A DNA stretch of 64,000 nt from Periplaneta americana (Eukaryota; Arthropoda; Insecta; Blattodea; Blattidae), in contig NC_091132.1 of assembly GCF_040183065.1 (NCBI RefSeq), positions 158,694,102 to 158,758,101 of the forward strand, given 5' to 3'. The translations under genes and the position numbers were made by a program. Shown here in pieces: positions 31,672 to 44,555 of the stretch (positions are counted from its first letter, which is position 1; the number at the start of each line of letters is the position of its first letter). The notes beneath the pieces were generated by a model. It made no database searches. It was given only the letters and a program-made list of their open reading frames with translations, and had not been told where the DNA came from.

Positions 31672-34600
31672 CTGAAATGAAAAGAAAACCTATCGGTGTT
31701 CACTACAATCAATGTGGTGATATTAAAATATATTAATCATTACATTATTTATCAGATAACTGCACAGGCAAATGTGTTGCCGTACTCGTTTTGAGAACTA
31801 TTTGGGTTATATGGCGATCTGCTTTAGAAAATGACATTTCACAGACTGTACCTCACTATTTCTAACATATTGGTCAATTTATATAATAATCTTATACAAT
31901 ACAAAGTTTTTAAATTCCGATTTGTTATATTACCCGCAATAACATCTAAATGGTAAGTATGGTCTTAATAGACGGCATAAATATAGATTTCTTCGTCATT
32001 GCAAGTTGCAAATCGGAGAGTGTTCTGTTTCCTAGTTTGTTTTCAGCCTACGTACAAATTAGAAAAATATTTTGAAAGTGTTTACGTAGTACTTATTTAC
32101 AAATGGCTTTTAAGGAACCCGAATGTTCATAGCCACCCTCACATATGCCCAGCATCGGTCCCTAACCTCTCCGAGATTAATCCAGTCTCTGTCCCCATAT
32201 CCCACCTCCCTCAATTCCGTTTTTTAATATCCTCCCATCTACGTCTCAGCCTACCCAAATGTCTTTTTCCCTCTGATCTCCAAACTAATACTCTATCTAT
32301 ATGCATTTCTGAATTCGCCCATACGTGCTACATGCCATGCCCATCTCAAACGTCTGGATTTAATGTTCCTAATCATGGCAGGTGAAGAATATAATGCGTG
32401 CAGATCTGTGTTGTGTAACTTCCTCCATTCTACTTAACTTCATCCCTCTTAGCCCCAAATATTTTCCTAAGCAACTTATTCTCAAATAGCCTTAACCTAT
32501 GTTCCTCTCTCAAAGTGAGAGTCCAAGTTTCAGAACCATTAATATAACTGTTTTGTAAAATCTAACTTCCAGATTTTTTGACAGCAGAAGGGATGATAAA
32601 AGCTTTTCCACTGAATAATAACATATTCATTCTGTGTTTAATTTCCTCCCGAGTAATATTCATATTCGTTACTGTTGACACTTTTTCCACTTCTTCAAAG
32701 GATATATTTAAAATATTTATATTTCCATTTGTTATTATATTCTGGTCATGAGACATACTCCTATACTTTGTCTTTTCGGGATTTACTTCCAAACCTATCT
32801 CTTTACTTATTTCAAGTAAAATTCCCGTATGCTGCCATTCTTCACTGAAGACTCCCTGGCATTCTGCTAAAACATCGACGACGTTCAGACGAAAATGGTT
32901 GACTCAGAAAATACCCAAAGTGAATGGAGCTTTTCACAGACAGTTAAAAAGTAGATCCAGAAGTCATCGTAGAATTACGAACATAGAAGCTTAGGTAGCA
33001 GCAAAGAAAATAAGTAAGAGAAGCAGAACAATTTACGTAATTTCGTTACCCATGATATTCGAGTAGATTACATGCGTTGCCTTTCGTTAGCAATTGTTTA
33101 AATTTGTTGCATTTTGTTCCTTTTGTGACCAGTGGGCTCACTTTACATCACTCTTGTTTTATTTAAGATTGCTTTGAAAAATGGAAATATTGTGCTGGAT
33201 GCATTTAGGCTTGGCATCATACAAAGCTATTAAAACAGTCCAGTGTATAAAGTGAATATTAGCTGTAATTATACAGATGATACGTACTGGGTAACCTTGG
33301 ACAATGGCTAGTGTGGTAAAAGGATCGAACACCTACAATGTGGCACAAGCAGAAGAGACAATCCTGCTTGTAGCGGTTAATAAAGAACCAGGTTATGCAA
33401 GAAATCTTAATGGAAGTCCCATCACTACATAGTTCCTCATGCAAACAATATACGAGATCACGAAAGAAAGGAGGAAATATGCCAAGAAAAAGAAATTGTT
33501 AGAGTTTTAAAATTAATTAAACTACATCGAAATGAATGGGAAATAGTTTCAAATAGAATGGACTATGAAAACTTTCCATAACAGAATTGGAGTTAGCTTT
33601 AAGAGGGGCATATAGCAGAATATGCAGTTTGTGGGAAATTTAATTTTAAAGTTTCGAAGAGTGCAACGGTATGTAAAACAAGCTACAAACCAACATAGTT
33701 AATCTTTTACAGTACTCGAAAATTGTTCACTTCATTTACCATTTCTTTTTGCAACGAAAGTCTATATAACTCAATTATACGAACATATCTATTGCTGTGT
33801 TATATGCCCTTCTTTTACCTTCCAGTTTCAGAAATCACATTACTGAGAAATGTGGAGCAACCAGTAAGAATAGTGCAATTAATTCCCTGTCTGTAAGCAC
33901 ATCTGTAATACATTTTCTAAGTCTTAATGAAAATTTTACTGTTTTCTTTTCTAAGAACGAGTATGAAATAAGATGAGAGGCTGTTATTACAATAAATATG
34001 CATATCAAGAAAGAAAGTGAATTGTAGGGGTGGTTGATAATGTAGGCCTACTTCCAGCAAATGGCATATGATAACGTAATCTATCATAACTGAACATCCA
34101 TTAAAACAGACACATTTTCCCATGATGAATAGAAAAACAAGAATGCTAGAAGAATTAACCCAGTTTTTAAGTGAAGGAGAGAAAGAAATATAAGACACTA
34201 ATGAAATGAGGATACAACGGAACTTCGGCTTTATGTATTTGATTTAGTTATCTAATATTTTTCATACTACATGGCAGAGAATAAATAATGGAATTAGTTA
34301 CCACAACAAATAAAGGTATCAAATAAGTGAAAGCTGAATGAAAGGATGAAACTGATACAAGTAGAATGAAAATATACATGTACATGTCTGGCGAATACAG
34401 TAGAAATAATGGCCTAAACAAGTTATATATATGAATGCTGTTAGTGTAACAAAATCCAGAAAAGAACACTGGAATAGGTCAGTAAAGTGCTAAGGATGAA
34501 CGACAGGTAACATGAAAGCAGATAGCACAGAACTTGTCAGAAGGTCAAGTAAGATACGTAGTTATAAATTAAAGATATTCATTCTAGCGGACAAGTTGAA

Positions 34601-37600
34601 AGAGATGAGGCTAATCTCTAAGAAAATTGCATTCTACTGCGCATACTGCAACATGTGAACAACAGTGCAACTTCGAAAATACCAGCTAAAAATTCCTGCT
34701 TGGTATTTTCTTTTACGAAATGCTAAATTAAAGATATATACACCTATATGTAATGATGATACCATTAATTTTGATACTTCCCAAGGCATAATTTCAAATA
34801 GCAAAGTTGCCAACACCGCTTAGGGATATAGTGCTATTGATCATTACTAATTAATGTCGGCGATACAGTAAAAATTAAAAAACTCGTGGCAACATTGGCA
34901 GTGATTGAATTGCGCACCACAAAAACCACTGAACTAGCACAAGTTACAGGGATTGCAGGTGCATATAAATGTTGTCAATCAAATTAGTGACATGTGATCA
35001 CACACTAAGAGACATCATGGTTCTGAAAGCACAGCAGAAATATATGTAAAGCAGGAAACAAAATGTCAAAGATAATTTTAGTGAATCTTGTGTCATTTTG
35101 GTAACTAAAAATGTTGAGGCGTCAATATGAATAACAACATAAATATATTAGAAACAAAACCGTACAGTACATTATAAAATTTATCCTGGGTAATCATTAA
35201 ATGAAGCTAAGAACCACTGGAAGAAGCATAATTAGCACGATATACTCACCTCTCCGAGAACACTTCATCCTCCTCTGAAGGTACTTCCACTTTCTGTTCT
35301 GGCTGAACACTGCCCACATCGAAAAAATCTTCCTGGAAAAGTGAGTGAATAATGAAGATAGCTTTAGATGCCCATATATAGAGAAAGTTACAATGAAATT
35401 CCCTTCCTTGGAAGAATAAGTTTTCCCATGCTTTCGAGGTTATTGTCTATTGCCTACCAAAAACATATGTACCTGAATTACAAGTTGATTTCAAATCTAA
35501 AATGGAAGCGGTTTAAACTGAGAAAATATCGAAAATACGAAAATAATTAATAGTATTTTAGATTAATTAACGGCTCTGATACAATTCAAGACGCATTATT
35601 AATATATCTGTAGACTGATAGTGAACCACTTACATCAACTTCACACTTCAACACAGGAGAGTCTTCAACTTCACACTTCACTGCAGCAAAGCTAAAAGGA
35701 ACTGGTGAATCTTCAACATTTATGTCTGATGTGAAGCTAGGGTCCACCCATTCTGTCTTTATGCCCTCCACTTGCAGATTCAATATATTTCTTTCCTAAG
35801 GATCAAAAAGGCATCACAGGAAATAACTTCATTTAGCTATTATAAAGTTCACATCATGTACACTAGCCATAAATCTTGTTCTGCCTAGCTGTCTTTTGCT
35901 ACGAGTTTCTGAAGAGAACTGCAGGCAGAATGCGAAACAAATATTAAGGAACACAAGCAACAATAGCCGTTAGTAATAAAAGGCCAAGTATACCGTGTCC
36001 GAAATGAAACCTACTGATAAAGATACTAAATCATTTATTCCTTAGTAATGACACAAAAATAAATTAGGGGGAAATATTAATCAACTCAACAAGTTTATGT
36101 CACTATCAGTAAATCTCAACATGTCCCTCTCTAGTATCACGACACACATCTAACCTGTATTCAATCTCTCACCAGGTATTGCGTAACATCTGCGGAAATA
36201 CAGATCTTACTGTGTCGATAATGCTTTGACGTAACACTTAAAGGTTATCCACTCTGGTGTTGCAGACACAATCTTCCACGAATCCCCAAAGAAAAAAGTC
36301 CAATGGTGTAAGATCAGGAGATTGTGGGGGCCATGCAATAGGACCACCACGACCAATCCATCATCCCGGGAAATGATTGTGTAAAGTTTCAGCGACTGGT
36401 CCCCAATAATGAGGAGGAGCTCCATCTTGCTAGAAGGTGAACCTCTCTGGAATCTGGGGTAGCGCAAAATTTTCAAGAATATCACTGTGTTCTCTATGAA
36501 GAAGAAAGGTCCGAACACTTCTGAACTGGTTTATCCGCACCAAACATTTAACTTTGGAGAGTTACGTTCATGTTAAAAAATAACACGAGGATTCTCAGAA
36601 CCCCAGATCCTGCAATTGTGGTGATTAACACAGCCACAAACGTAAAATATTGCCGCGATCATGTTACTAAAAGTCTCCATTTTCAGCAAATGTTTGTGCC
36701 ACTGAACAAAGGTGTGCATATGAGGAGCTGCACGGCCCTATTTTTCACGAAATCTCCGCTGAACTGTAACCGGAAACTTAAACTCTGCTAACTAATAACA
36801 GCACTGCACTTTTTCTTGTGGTGTGAATGGAGGCATTTTGGAAAACAATCTGCGTATACGCAACAGGAATTACAGGTTCCCCAATTTCACGACATATAAA
36901 CTTGTTGAGTTTCTCTATATTTTAGTGCAAGCTGGCCATATGTAACTTTTATGGATGTCTAGTTCATTTCTTTATCGATAGGTTTCATTTCGGACATGGT
37001 GTATTCCTTGAGAAATTAAGTTCCAGAATATATGAGTAAGTGTAAAAGAGTTTGATTTATATCCTAGACCAAGTGTGACAGTCATTTTGTGGAGGACATT
37101 TTAATCTTTCGAACAATGTAGAGTGGAATTATGAAACACCTATCAACATTAAGAAAATTTTAACATTTCAATCCAATAAAATTGTTATTCAGCAAAAAGA
37201 CTGCCATGATTTACACTTTTACAAACATCACAACAATAATTCGATAAATATCTTATTAAACATTGTACTCTTCAACGTCATTACACAGCCGTCATTAGAG
37301 GATCAATAAAGATGAATGGAATAACATCTATGCTACAAAGATTTACAACACAATAATAATACAAAACAAATAAATCTCCTGTCATAAAGAGCAATCCTTG
37401 GATATATTTCACGCTCCTACTATTTCAAATGCGTCAGTATCATTTCTGTCACTTACGAAAATTAATTTGCTTAATATCTGCTCACTCTTCAACTTGCTCC
37501 TTATTTCTAATCTACGTTATCATTCTTGGATATTTTTATACTTTCCAGAAGCGGTTTTACTAATTTTCAAAGATTTTCAAATTGAATTAAGCATTTAATC

Positions 37601-40148
37601 ACAACTCTCGAGTACAATTATATGGTAAGGCAGATCATTACTCGGACTTCAACATTAACACATCTCTAATTCCATCATGATGCAGGGTACCATTGGTCCC
37701 GAACTCTGAGATGCTTTCAGCTGGAAAGAGGTAACAGATGAAAAACTCTATAATGTGATAATTAAATTAAATAATCCTAAAAGTCAATGTTTTATTGAAG
37801 TGCAGTCTATAACTGATGTTATTCTAGAGTCTCTATTGATAGTAATTAATCAATCTTTAGTTCAAGGTAAATTTCCTGATGCACTAATAATTTCTAGAAT
37901 AATTAAACTTCTGTACAAAAAAGGGTTAAAGGGATCTAGTTTGAAATTAAAAATCTGTGTCATCTGTTTGACAGATATTACAGATATTTCAGTGTGTTCA
38001 GTTTAAAGAGTTAGTTATATATTTTGATGGGAATAATTTGTTAAATGAGCAACAGTTTGGTTCTAAGCATGGTAAGTCAACTGCAATAATGTAATAAATT
38101 GTGTCATCGTTGTAAAATGCATTTGAGTTAAAACCGAATGCGATGGCTACTATGTGTGATTTCAGTAAGGCATTTCATTGCATGCGTAATTATGCACTGC
38201 TGAAGAGACTTTAATTCTATGGAGTACAAGGAGACGAGATTTTCTTCATTAAGTCATATCTTACAAATAGAAAAAAAGTCCTTGAATTTGAAGGAAACGT
38301 ATCTTCCCAGTGTACAATTGTTAATGTTGGAGTTCCTCGAGGTTCAATTTTTGGATCCGTTTCTCTATATTATTATTGCTGTCAACGATTTACCAGCTGC
38401 AACTACAGAGAAAATTATTACTTTTGCAGATGATAGTATGGTCATATGGAAATATGATTCTTAGCTTATGTTTTAAGTTTAATTATTAGTAAGACTCAGC
38501 CATTGTTATTTAGTCTTAGGAATGACACTGAATCTGAAAGGACTGTAAACATACTAGGTTTTTGGATTGATGGAAAACTGACAAGGAAACACAATATGCA
38601 GGAACTATGTAAAAAGTTGTGTAAGGTTACCTTTTCATTATGACGGTCGAAATAGTTTATTTCTGCTGGTAGTCTTTTCAATGCATATATTAGTTTGTTT
38701 CAGAGGTATTTGATTTACGGTGTTTTACTCTGGAGTAATAGTGCAGGTACCCAAGATGTTTTTAAGCTAAATCACTTTATGTTTAATCAACCATTTCACT
38801 TATATATCTAAATAATTTTAATCAGGTATCTTTTACTGATGTGCATTTACACAACACCAGAGGTAAACATAATTAGGTTGTTCCAAGATGCAGATTAGAA
38901 AATAGTTATCATGTTATGGGCATAAGGTTTTATAATAAATTACATCTGTAAATTAGAATTATCAGTTATATAAAAAATATTTTATATAAGGTTAATGAAT
39001 TGTTACGATGTTATTCTATTTTATTTTAAATCCAACACCAACAAAGGCAAGCTTCCAATATAGGTGTCTTACAACATTATACATATACAAAATACATAAT
39101 AAGAAAAATAAAACCAGCAACATAAACGAAAGAAAGAAATATACATAAAAGATGCTAGAATATAATATAGCAGTTAATATAGTGCCAAATGTCAATATAA
39201 TAATGCAAAATTATTTCAAAACTACAGTAAAAAAATTATAATACACTTATTTATAATTTAAATGTCTAAGGAAATACAATTCTTTTTAATACTGTATGAA
39301 ATTATTTAACTCTTAAACTGAAATCTAATTGAGAATCACAGTTTAAAGACAGAGAGTTGTAAGTATTACACATAACAAACAATGGAGAGTTCTTGAAGAA
39401 AACAGTTCTAGAAATTGAAATAACAAAAGGTTGCCTATGATGTAATTCTGTTCTTTTTACATTGAACTGAAGGAATTTAAGAAAATCATAGTTATTCAAT
39501 ATACCTTTAACAGACTTACTGAGTAAAATTTGCCTATTTATTAATCGTCCAGATTTTAAAGTTTTATAATCAAATTCATAAAGTAATGATTATATGAAAT
39601 TTGCTTTTCATAAGACAACACATGATGTTTTTTAAAATATAAATAATGTATAAATCTTTTCTGTATCCTTTCTATTTACATCTGATGGGACTGAAACAGA
39701 GGTGACCACATTATAGACGCATACACTAGCTTAATCCTAACTCCTAAGTGACTACATGGAAAGTAACTTAATGTAGTAATTTTATATTGACAAATCCTAC
39801 GTCATGTATATGCTAATTGGTGTAAATAAATAAACTAAACAGACTAGCAGCACTTCATCTGAAAATTGATTCCTATAAAGAATCTCGAATCCACGTGCAA
39901 TTCATATTGCCATTCCAAATGATAACACATTACACCACACAGCTAATATTGGTATGGGAATCAAATTTGATCCACTCAATATAAAGTGGAAAATGTACGC
40001 ACTTCTCCCACTGTTAGAAAAAAAACATACACATTAATACTTTTCAGTTTACCTCTGATAAAGCCTTGTTATCTTCTGTTTCATGTGTGCTATCATGAGG
40101 TTGTAAATCCAACGGGTCCACCTCAAGTTCCATCTTGATCAAATCCAT
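30438..40148 (-). CDS. C2H2 zinc-finger gene 2, 13 fingers, damaged exon 1
   Basis: Same four-exon layout as gene 1: 40148-40054, 35795-35634, 35332-35250, 31671-30438, with splice sites intact. Exons 2 to 4 are open and in phase. Exon 1 has one T fewer in a short T run (TTCTGTTCATG against TTCTGTTTCATG in gene 1), which shifts the frame after HDSTHE. Translation from the normal start would therefore fail, unless the base is an assembly error or another start is used. Finger 1 has its last His replaced by Asp (HYHID); fingers 2 to 13 are canonical. A stop (KC then TAG) cuts off two finger-like units that gene 3 retains. Probably a recent pseudogene or a gene in transition. Confidence 0.7.
32095..32830 (-). 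mobile_element. RTE-like LINE 3' end, unit 2 copy
   Basis: Colinear with 6470-7130 of unit 1 but more decayed; peptide VEKVSTVTNMNITREEIKHR is recognisable near 32650. Shared insertion, older than the duplication. Confidence 0.7.
32831..33700. other. Unit 2-only sequence of unknown origin
   Basis: Replaces about 150 bp of unit 1 sequence near 7190-7330. A plus-strand peptide ETILLVAVNKEPGYARN hints at transposon coding sequence, but I cannot place it. No terminal repeats seen. Confidence 0.3.
35250..35332 (-). CDS. Gene 2 exon 3: acidic linker
   Basis: 83 nt, same phase as in gene 1, encoding EDFFDVGSVQPEQKVEV and ending EDEVFSE with two bases left over. AG/GT intact. Confidence 0.78.
35634..35795 (-). 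CDS. Gene 2 exon 2: acidic linker
   Basis: 162 nt, phase 0, encoding ERNILNLQVEGIKTEWVD and an acidic tail with two CEVE/D motifs. Six codons shorter than gene 1, consistent with loss of one copy of a short internal repeat. AG/GT intact. Confidence 0.78.
35996..36996 (-). mobile_element. Second DD41D mariner-like element, unit 2 only
   Basis: Inverted ends TGTCCGAAATGAAACCTACT and, inverted from the right, TGTCCGAAATGAAACCTATC, both then GATAAAGA. Minus-strand frames give QDGAPPHYWGPVAETL and WPPQSPDLTPLDFFLW; the two Asp residues are 41 residues apart. Internally deleted with several frame breaks. No clear target repeat. Confidence 0.7.
37640..38860 (+). mobile_element. Jockey-like LINE reverse transcriptase, decayed
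   Basis: Blocks in order: SLVQGKFPDALIISRIIKLL, QQFGSKHGKSTA, CDFSKAFHCM (first catalytic Asp region), VNVGVPRGSIFGSV, then the second catalytic motif as FADDSMV near 38430, then LLWSNSAGTQDVFKLN. At least six frame breaks or stops. Unit 1 retains only the last block (10795-10870). Confidence 0.75.
39000..39745 (-). mobile_element. LINE 3' end, minus strand, unit 2 only
   Basis: Minus-strand peptide RIKLVYASIMWSPLFQSHQ followed by IERIQKRFIHYLYFKKHH (39615-39735), the region after the reverse transcriptase in Jockey/CR1-like LINEs. Unit 1 is continuous at 11085-11125. Very 5'-truncated. Confidence 0.65.
40054..40148 (-). CDS. Gene 2 exon 1, one base short
   Basis: Encodes MDLIKMELEVDPLDLQPHD as in gene 1, then loses frame because 95 rather than 96 bases separate the ATG from the donor. 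The lost base is a T in a three-T run, a site prone both to replication slippage and to long-read error. Confidence 0.7.
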
Positions 40149-40711
40149 CACACCTGAAACAAGTGTTCCGTGATTAAGAATGATTTAAAGAATCAGAGCA
40201 GCTGCTAAACACTTATTATAAGTAGTTATGAACTACTATTTCTCAATTTTCTAAACGTGTCAGAAACTAATAATATCTTATAGAAAAATTTAGAACATAT
40301 TTAGTACAGATATTACCTTCTATTTATTTTCATGCAGTGCTATCATTGGAGCCATATGGCATATTGGAACCTACAATTTTTTAATGAATCGTATGGAGAA
40401 GAGAAATTTCTGCCTATATGGAGCCAAACAGTGTATGCATGCCTAAGTTTTGTAGGCCTACATGGAGATCTATATGTTCACACGGAAATCTGTAATGTTC
40501 TCAGATTCTCACCTACTGTTCCTAGTATAATTATCTTACTTAATGTTTACGATCATAAAAAGGCCCATCGCTACAGCGCTGGAATCGAGAACCAAAATTG
40601 TATAATTTAAAAACACCGAAGTGCTGCAGATACACGCTCCAAGATTCATCAAGGCACGTATGCATCCATTTGAGGGCTTCATAGGATATTCTTTAAATCA
40701 CACTTATTTTA

Positions 40712-41817
40712 TAACTGAATCGATTATTGTTGAAAGGAACCAAGTCCACTTTTTAAAGTTTTGAGATAATCGAAAAAAACTGTTTTGTGAGTAATCTATC
40801 GAAGATTAAACCAAAATATATTGTGCACATAAAATATAGGCATACAGAATTAGTTTAGACTCTTAAAAATATTCACAGTCATTAGAATCTTTCTAATCTT
40901 GAAAACACGTCATTGGACTTAGTTCCTTTCAACATGGAAATGCTCTATTTATAAAAATGTAAACACATTTTGACCTATAAAACAAATTGGGAATTTATTA
41001 AATCACCTGTAATGCAAGTCTTAAGAAAAAATCAACTATGAAACATGTTACTTGCATGGTGCAGTATAACATACATTATTTTCACAAAATATAAAGAATG
41101 TTTACAGTAGTCATACACACTTGTAATGAGAATAACACAGAAAACAAAAAGTTTTTAAAATACCCATATTATTCGATTGAATTAACCAATATATTATTAT
41201 TCTTGGGTAAACACGAACAACAGTACAAATAATTACTGTTTTCAATAAACTAGTTTTTCTTTTCGTTCCATTGGCCATTGCAATATTTTATCATAGAAAT
41301 CTTTGCTATCTCCTGATGTAGTAAATTAATGATAAACTTTCCTCACATCTCCTAGTTTGCTTGTTTTGATTGGAACTCGTCCTTCAGGATAGATGTTCTG
41401 TAATAGACTAATAAGATTACAATTTCTCGTGTATTCCGTCTTCCATTATCTGATACTGTTATCAAGTATAGAATAATAAAATCTGAACATTTAATGCGAC
41501 AAACAATAAGTAATCAACAATCAGTCTTTGCACTCATAAAACCTGCGAAATATTGGAGACAGAATATACTGTTAGCACAGGGCCGCCAACCTGGAATCCT
41601 CGTCGTTCCGTGTTGAAAAACACTATCTACAGGAGTTAGTTCCTTTCAACACAGAATGACAAGACTGACCACCTCAAATAAAGCACAAGGAATATGAGTA
41701 ATTAGTTCCTTCCAACACCAACAGATGCAGCGTGCTTTCTACATTACAAATCGATAAAAAAAATGAAATTGACAAAAATGTGGACTTAGTTCCTTTCAAC
41801 AACGAACGATTCAATTA
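40712..41817. mobile_element. Non-autonomous element with repeated GTTGAAAGGAAC motif, unit 2 only
   Basis: Inverted ends TAACTGAATCGATTATTGTT and, inverted, TAATTGAATCGTTCGTTGTT, each running into GAAAGGAAC(C/T)AAGTCCA. The 20-base motif recurs inverted near 40914, 41634, 41700 and 41788. Unit 1 is continuous at about 12075. No coding sequence; superfamily unknown. Confidence 0.65.
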
Positions 41818-41904
41818 TGAAAAAGAAAATAAAAACAATAATTCTTTACTTCCTTTTATATTAAAAAATGCTAAGTGACGGTTAGCAAGTCTGAATGTGA
41901 AACA

Positions 41905-42030
41905 AGTGGGACCGGGTTCAACTTCTAGTTGGATAAGTTACCTGGTTGAGGTTTGTTTCGGGGTTTTTCCACAAACCCATTAACAGCAAACGCAACCATC
42001 ACAGTTGATGAAACGTTGTAAAATATACAT
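41905..42030 (+). mobile_element. Old SINE remnant, unit 2 copy
   Basis: Orthologous to 12168-12294; keeps GGGTTCAACTTCTAG and AAGTTACCTGGTTGAGGTTT. Confidence 0.65.
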
Positions 42031-42454
42031 TAAAAGAACCATTAAATGATGGTCGGAGAGGCAGAGAGAAGGAAGTAAAATATACCAAAAAAGAGAAATA
42101 TGAAGAATGTGGCATATGGTCAAGAAAAAAATTACCATGACAGCACTTTCAATATACTTATTTGAGCACATTGAACTCCAGGCACATTACGTATTAATTC
42201 GCCTTTGAAGGAAGTTTTATTCGTAGGGCGCACATTACTTCTGAGTAAATTGTATGTTAGTGTATTTCGTATCTAATTTATAGGTATTGTCTGTCGTAAA
42301 TAAAAATCGCCTCTACTCAGTCCTGTCAATTCCCTGTTTGTACTTCATAATCTGCAGTATAAATGGGCTATTATATATTTTAATTTCTTACACTCAACAT
42401 CAATTTGTATGAGTAATTTATACGATTGCATTACCAAAGGAAGGCAAATAGTAA

Positions 42455-42943
42455 TGGCTTTCAAGAATGTTTGTCCAAACATTTTCGTCCAATACACCAT
42501 TTCTTCCAAATTTCTATGACCAACACATTTAAGTCCAATGGAATAAGTCATAGCATTTCTGGCCAAGAGTAAATTTCGTCCAGATATTTTTTAGTCCACA
42601 AAAATTTAGTACAATATACATATTGTCCAATTGTGATTGATTTTGGATAGTCAGATACTAGAAGCATATTTTAAACAGATGCTAACAATACAATAGCGTC
42701 CACTCCTATGGAATAACAGCTAGCGCGTATGGCCGCGAAACCAGGTGGCCCAGGTTCGATTCCCGGTCGGGGCAAGTTACCTGGTAGAGATTTTTTCCGG
42801 GGTTTTCCCTCAACCCAATATGAGCAAATGCTGGGTAACTTTCGGTGCTGGACCCCGGACTCATTTCACTGGCATTATCACCTTCATCTCAATCAGACGC
42901 TAAATAACCTGAGATGTTGATAAAGCGTCGTAAAATAACCCAC

Positions 42944-42978
<35 letters not shown>

Positions 42979-43561
42979 GCAAATAATGGAGAACTCAGAA
43001 ATGGACAGGTGTTGCTACGAAAAAGCATATATTAGTTTTACTAAAAATTATCAGGTATGGATCTCAAAGTAATTACTTAAAAAAAAAAAACCATTGCTCA
43101 TGAAAGACGGCTACTGTTATTAACACAATTCTTATAATAAGAATAGAACCAGGATATATTGGCAATGTGAGAATCGGTCAACCTGTAATAAAATTACACA
43201 GCAACCCGCAGAATCCCGAATATGGAAATTAAAGAAGGAAATTACACTTTCTAAGAAATATCTGCAATGAATGCATTATCTTTGTTCTTTGAAATAACTG
43301 AAAATAAACCTCATGTTTTATTCCAGTGATTTTTTTTTTTCGTATTCAACACAGCTACGAAAATTTCAAGTAAATAAATTTGGACTAAATCACGTAAGGA
43401 CAAAATATATATCAGACGAAATTTCACATAATACTAAAATCATATGGACGAAAGCTTTGTGGGCAAAATATGGTGCAGGACAACATGTAACTGAACAAAC
43501 GTAAAATTAGAACCAAAGTACGATCAGACCAAACCGTAATGGACTAACATTCTGCTAACCA
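42455..43561. mobile_element. Element with ends tiled by GTCCA motifs, unit 2 only
   Basis: 1107 bp between AGTAA repeats (42450-42454 and 43562-43566). Inverted ends TGGCTTTCAAGAATGTTTGT and, inverted from the right, TGGTTAGCAGAATGTTAGTC. The left 200 bp carries GTCCA about six times at 15-45-bp spacing, the right 200 bp the complement (GGACAAA, GGACGAAA). A SINE lies inside. No coding sequence. Confidence 0.65.
42698..42974 (+). mobile_element. SINE nested in the GTCCA element, with (TA)n tail
   Basis: Head with GGTTCGATTCC B box, body as in the 12305 copy, then A-rich and (TA)n tail. Flanked by AATAGC (42692-42697 and 42975-42980). Confidence 0.85.
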
Positions 43562-43755
43562 AGTAATGACCCCTCCCCATGAAAACACTACGGGCAAGCA
43601 TGGGAGAATGAGTGTTCTTGGAGTAGTGATATCTAGTGGAGGTAATGGAAAAATAAGATAATACTACTGTGTTTCCTCTTTTATATTTGTTACTTCATCT
43701 CTCATCTCATTTCTTTATATCTCTTTTCCTCTCTTTTTATGTATTACTGTCTTAT

Positions 43756-43821
43756 CTTGTGCAGATTTCAACTGCGACGGTACCAATTGATGTTCTGGAG
43801 TCTTGTATTCAACCATCTGAG
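43756..43821 (-). other. Candidate upstream exon, unit 2 copy
   Basis: Counterpart of 13182-13248. Contains an open MVEYKTPEHQLVPSQLKSAQ, but the donor reads ATAAGAC where unit 1 has GTAAGAC. If it is an exon, its splicing is impaired here. Confidence 0.25.
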
Positions 43822-44555
43822 CTGAAATGGCTGGTTGTGAAACACAATTATAAATCTTTCTCAATGGAGTGAATTGTAGCGAGAAAACGTTCTGGAGAAT
43901 GATACATAATTCCTAAGAATTACTATATGGTCTAGACCAAGTTTTGCATGGAAAATCCTAGAATTAAAATAACCGTTATTTCTACGATCTCATATTATAA
44001 CATCCAGGGAGAATTATCGTAAGAATGTGATACAAATCCAGATGCAAAGATGCAACGTGAAAGGCGAAGTAATATATAAAATTTGAACAGTCTATCAGTA
44101 GGAAATATGGCGTCCTCAGGTTGCCACATGAGTTTGTGCAACAATATAGAGAAGGCAGAAGAAATGTTTGATTTTTACAACAGCACAAGGGCGTAATGAG
44201 ATTCCACTCCAGAACGCACATACGCAGGACAAAGAAAGCTGCACTTCACTGGTTGTTTAACAAATTTGAGCAAATTTGCATTGAAGTGCGCAGCTATGTA
44301 CCGAGGTATGTTGTGAAGATAAGGTAGCCATTTCGTGTACGCGATATCTTGCCGATTATTTTGATTTATTTAAACGCTCGGTACCCTACTGGGAAGCAGG
44401 AGCGAAGATGATCTTATTATAGTTCTGTTTAATGTTTTTGTAAGAGTTCTTATGTTAATTAATTACTAGCAATTAGATAAATAAAATAAACTTATTTAAA
44501 CCCAAGTATCTCAGCCAAGAGAGTATAAATTATTATTATTATTATTATTATTATT

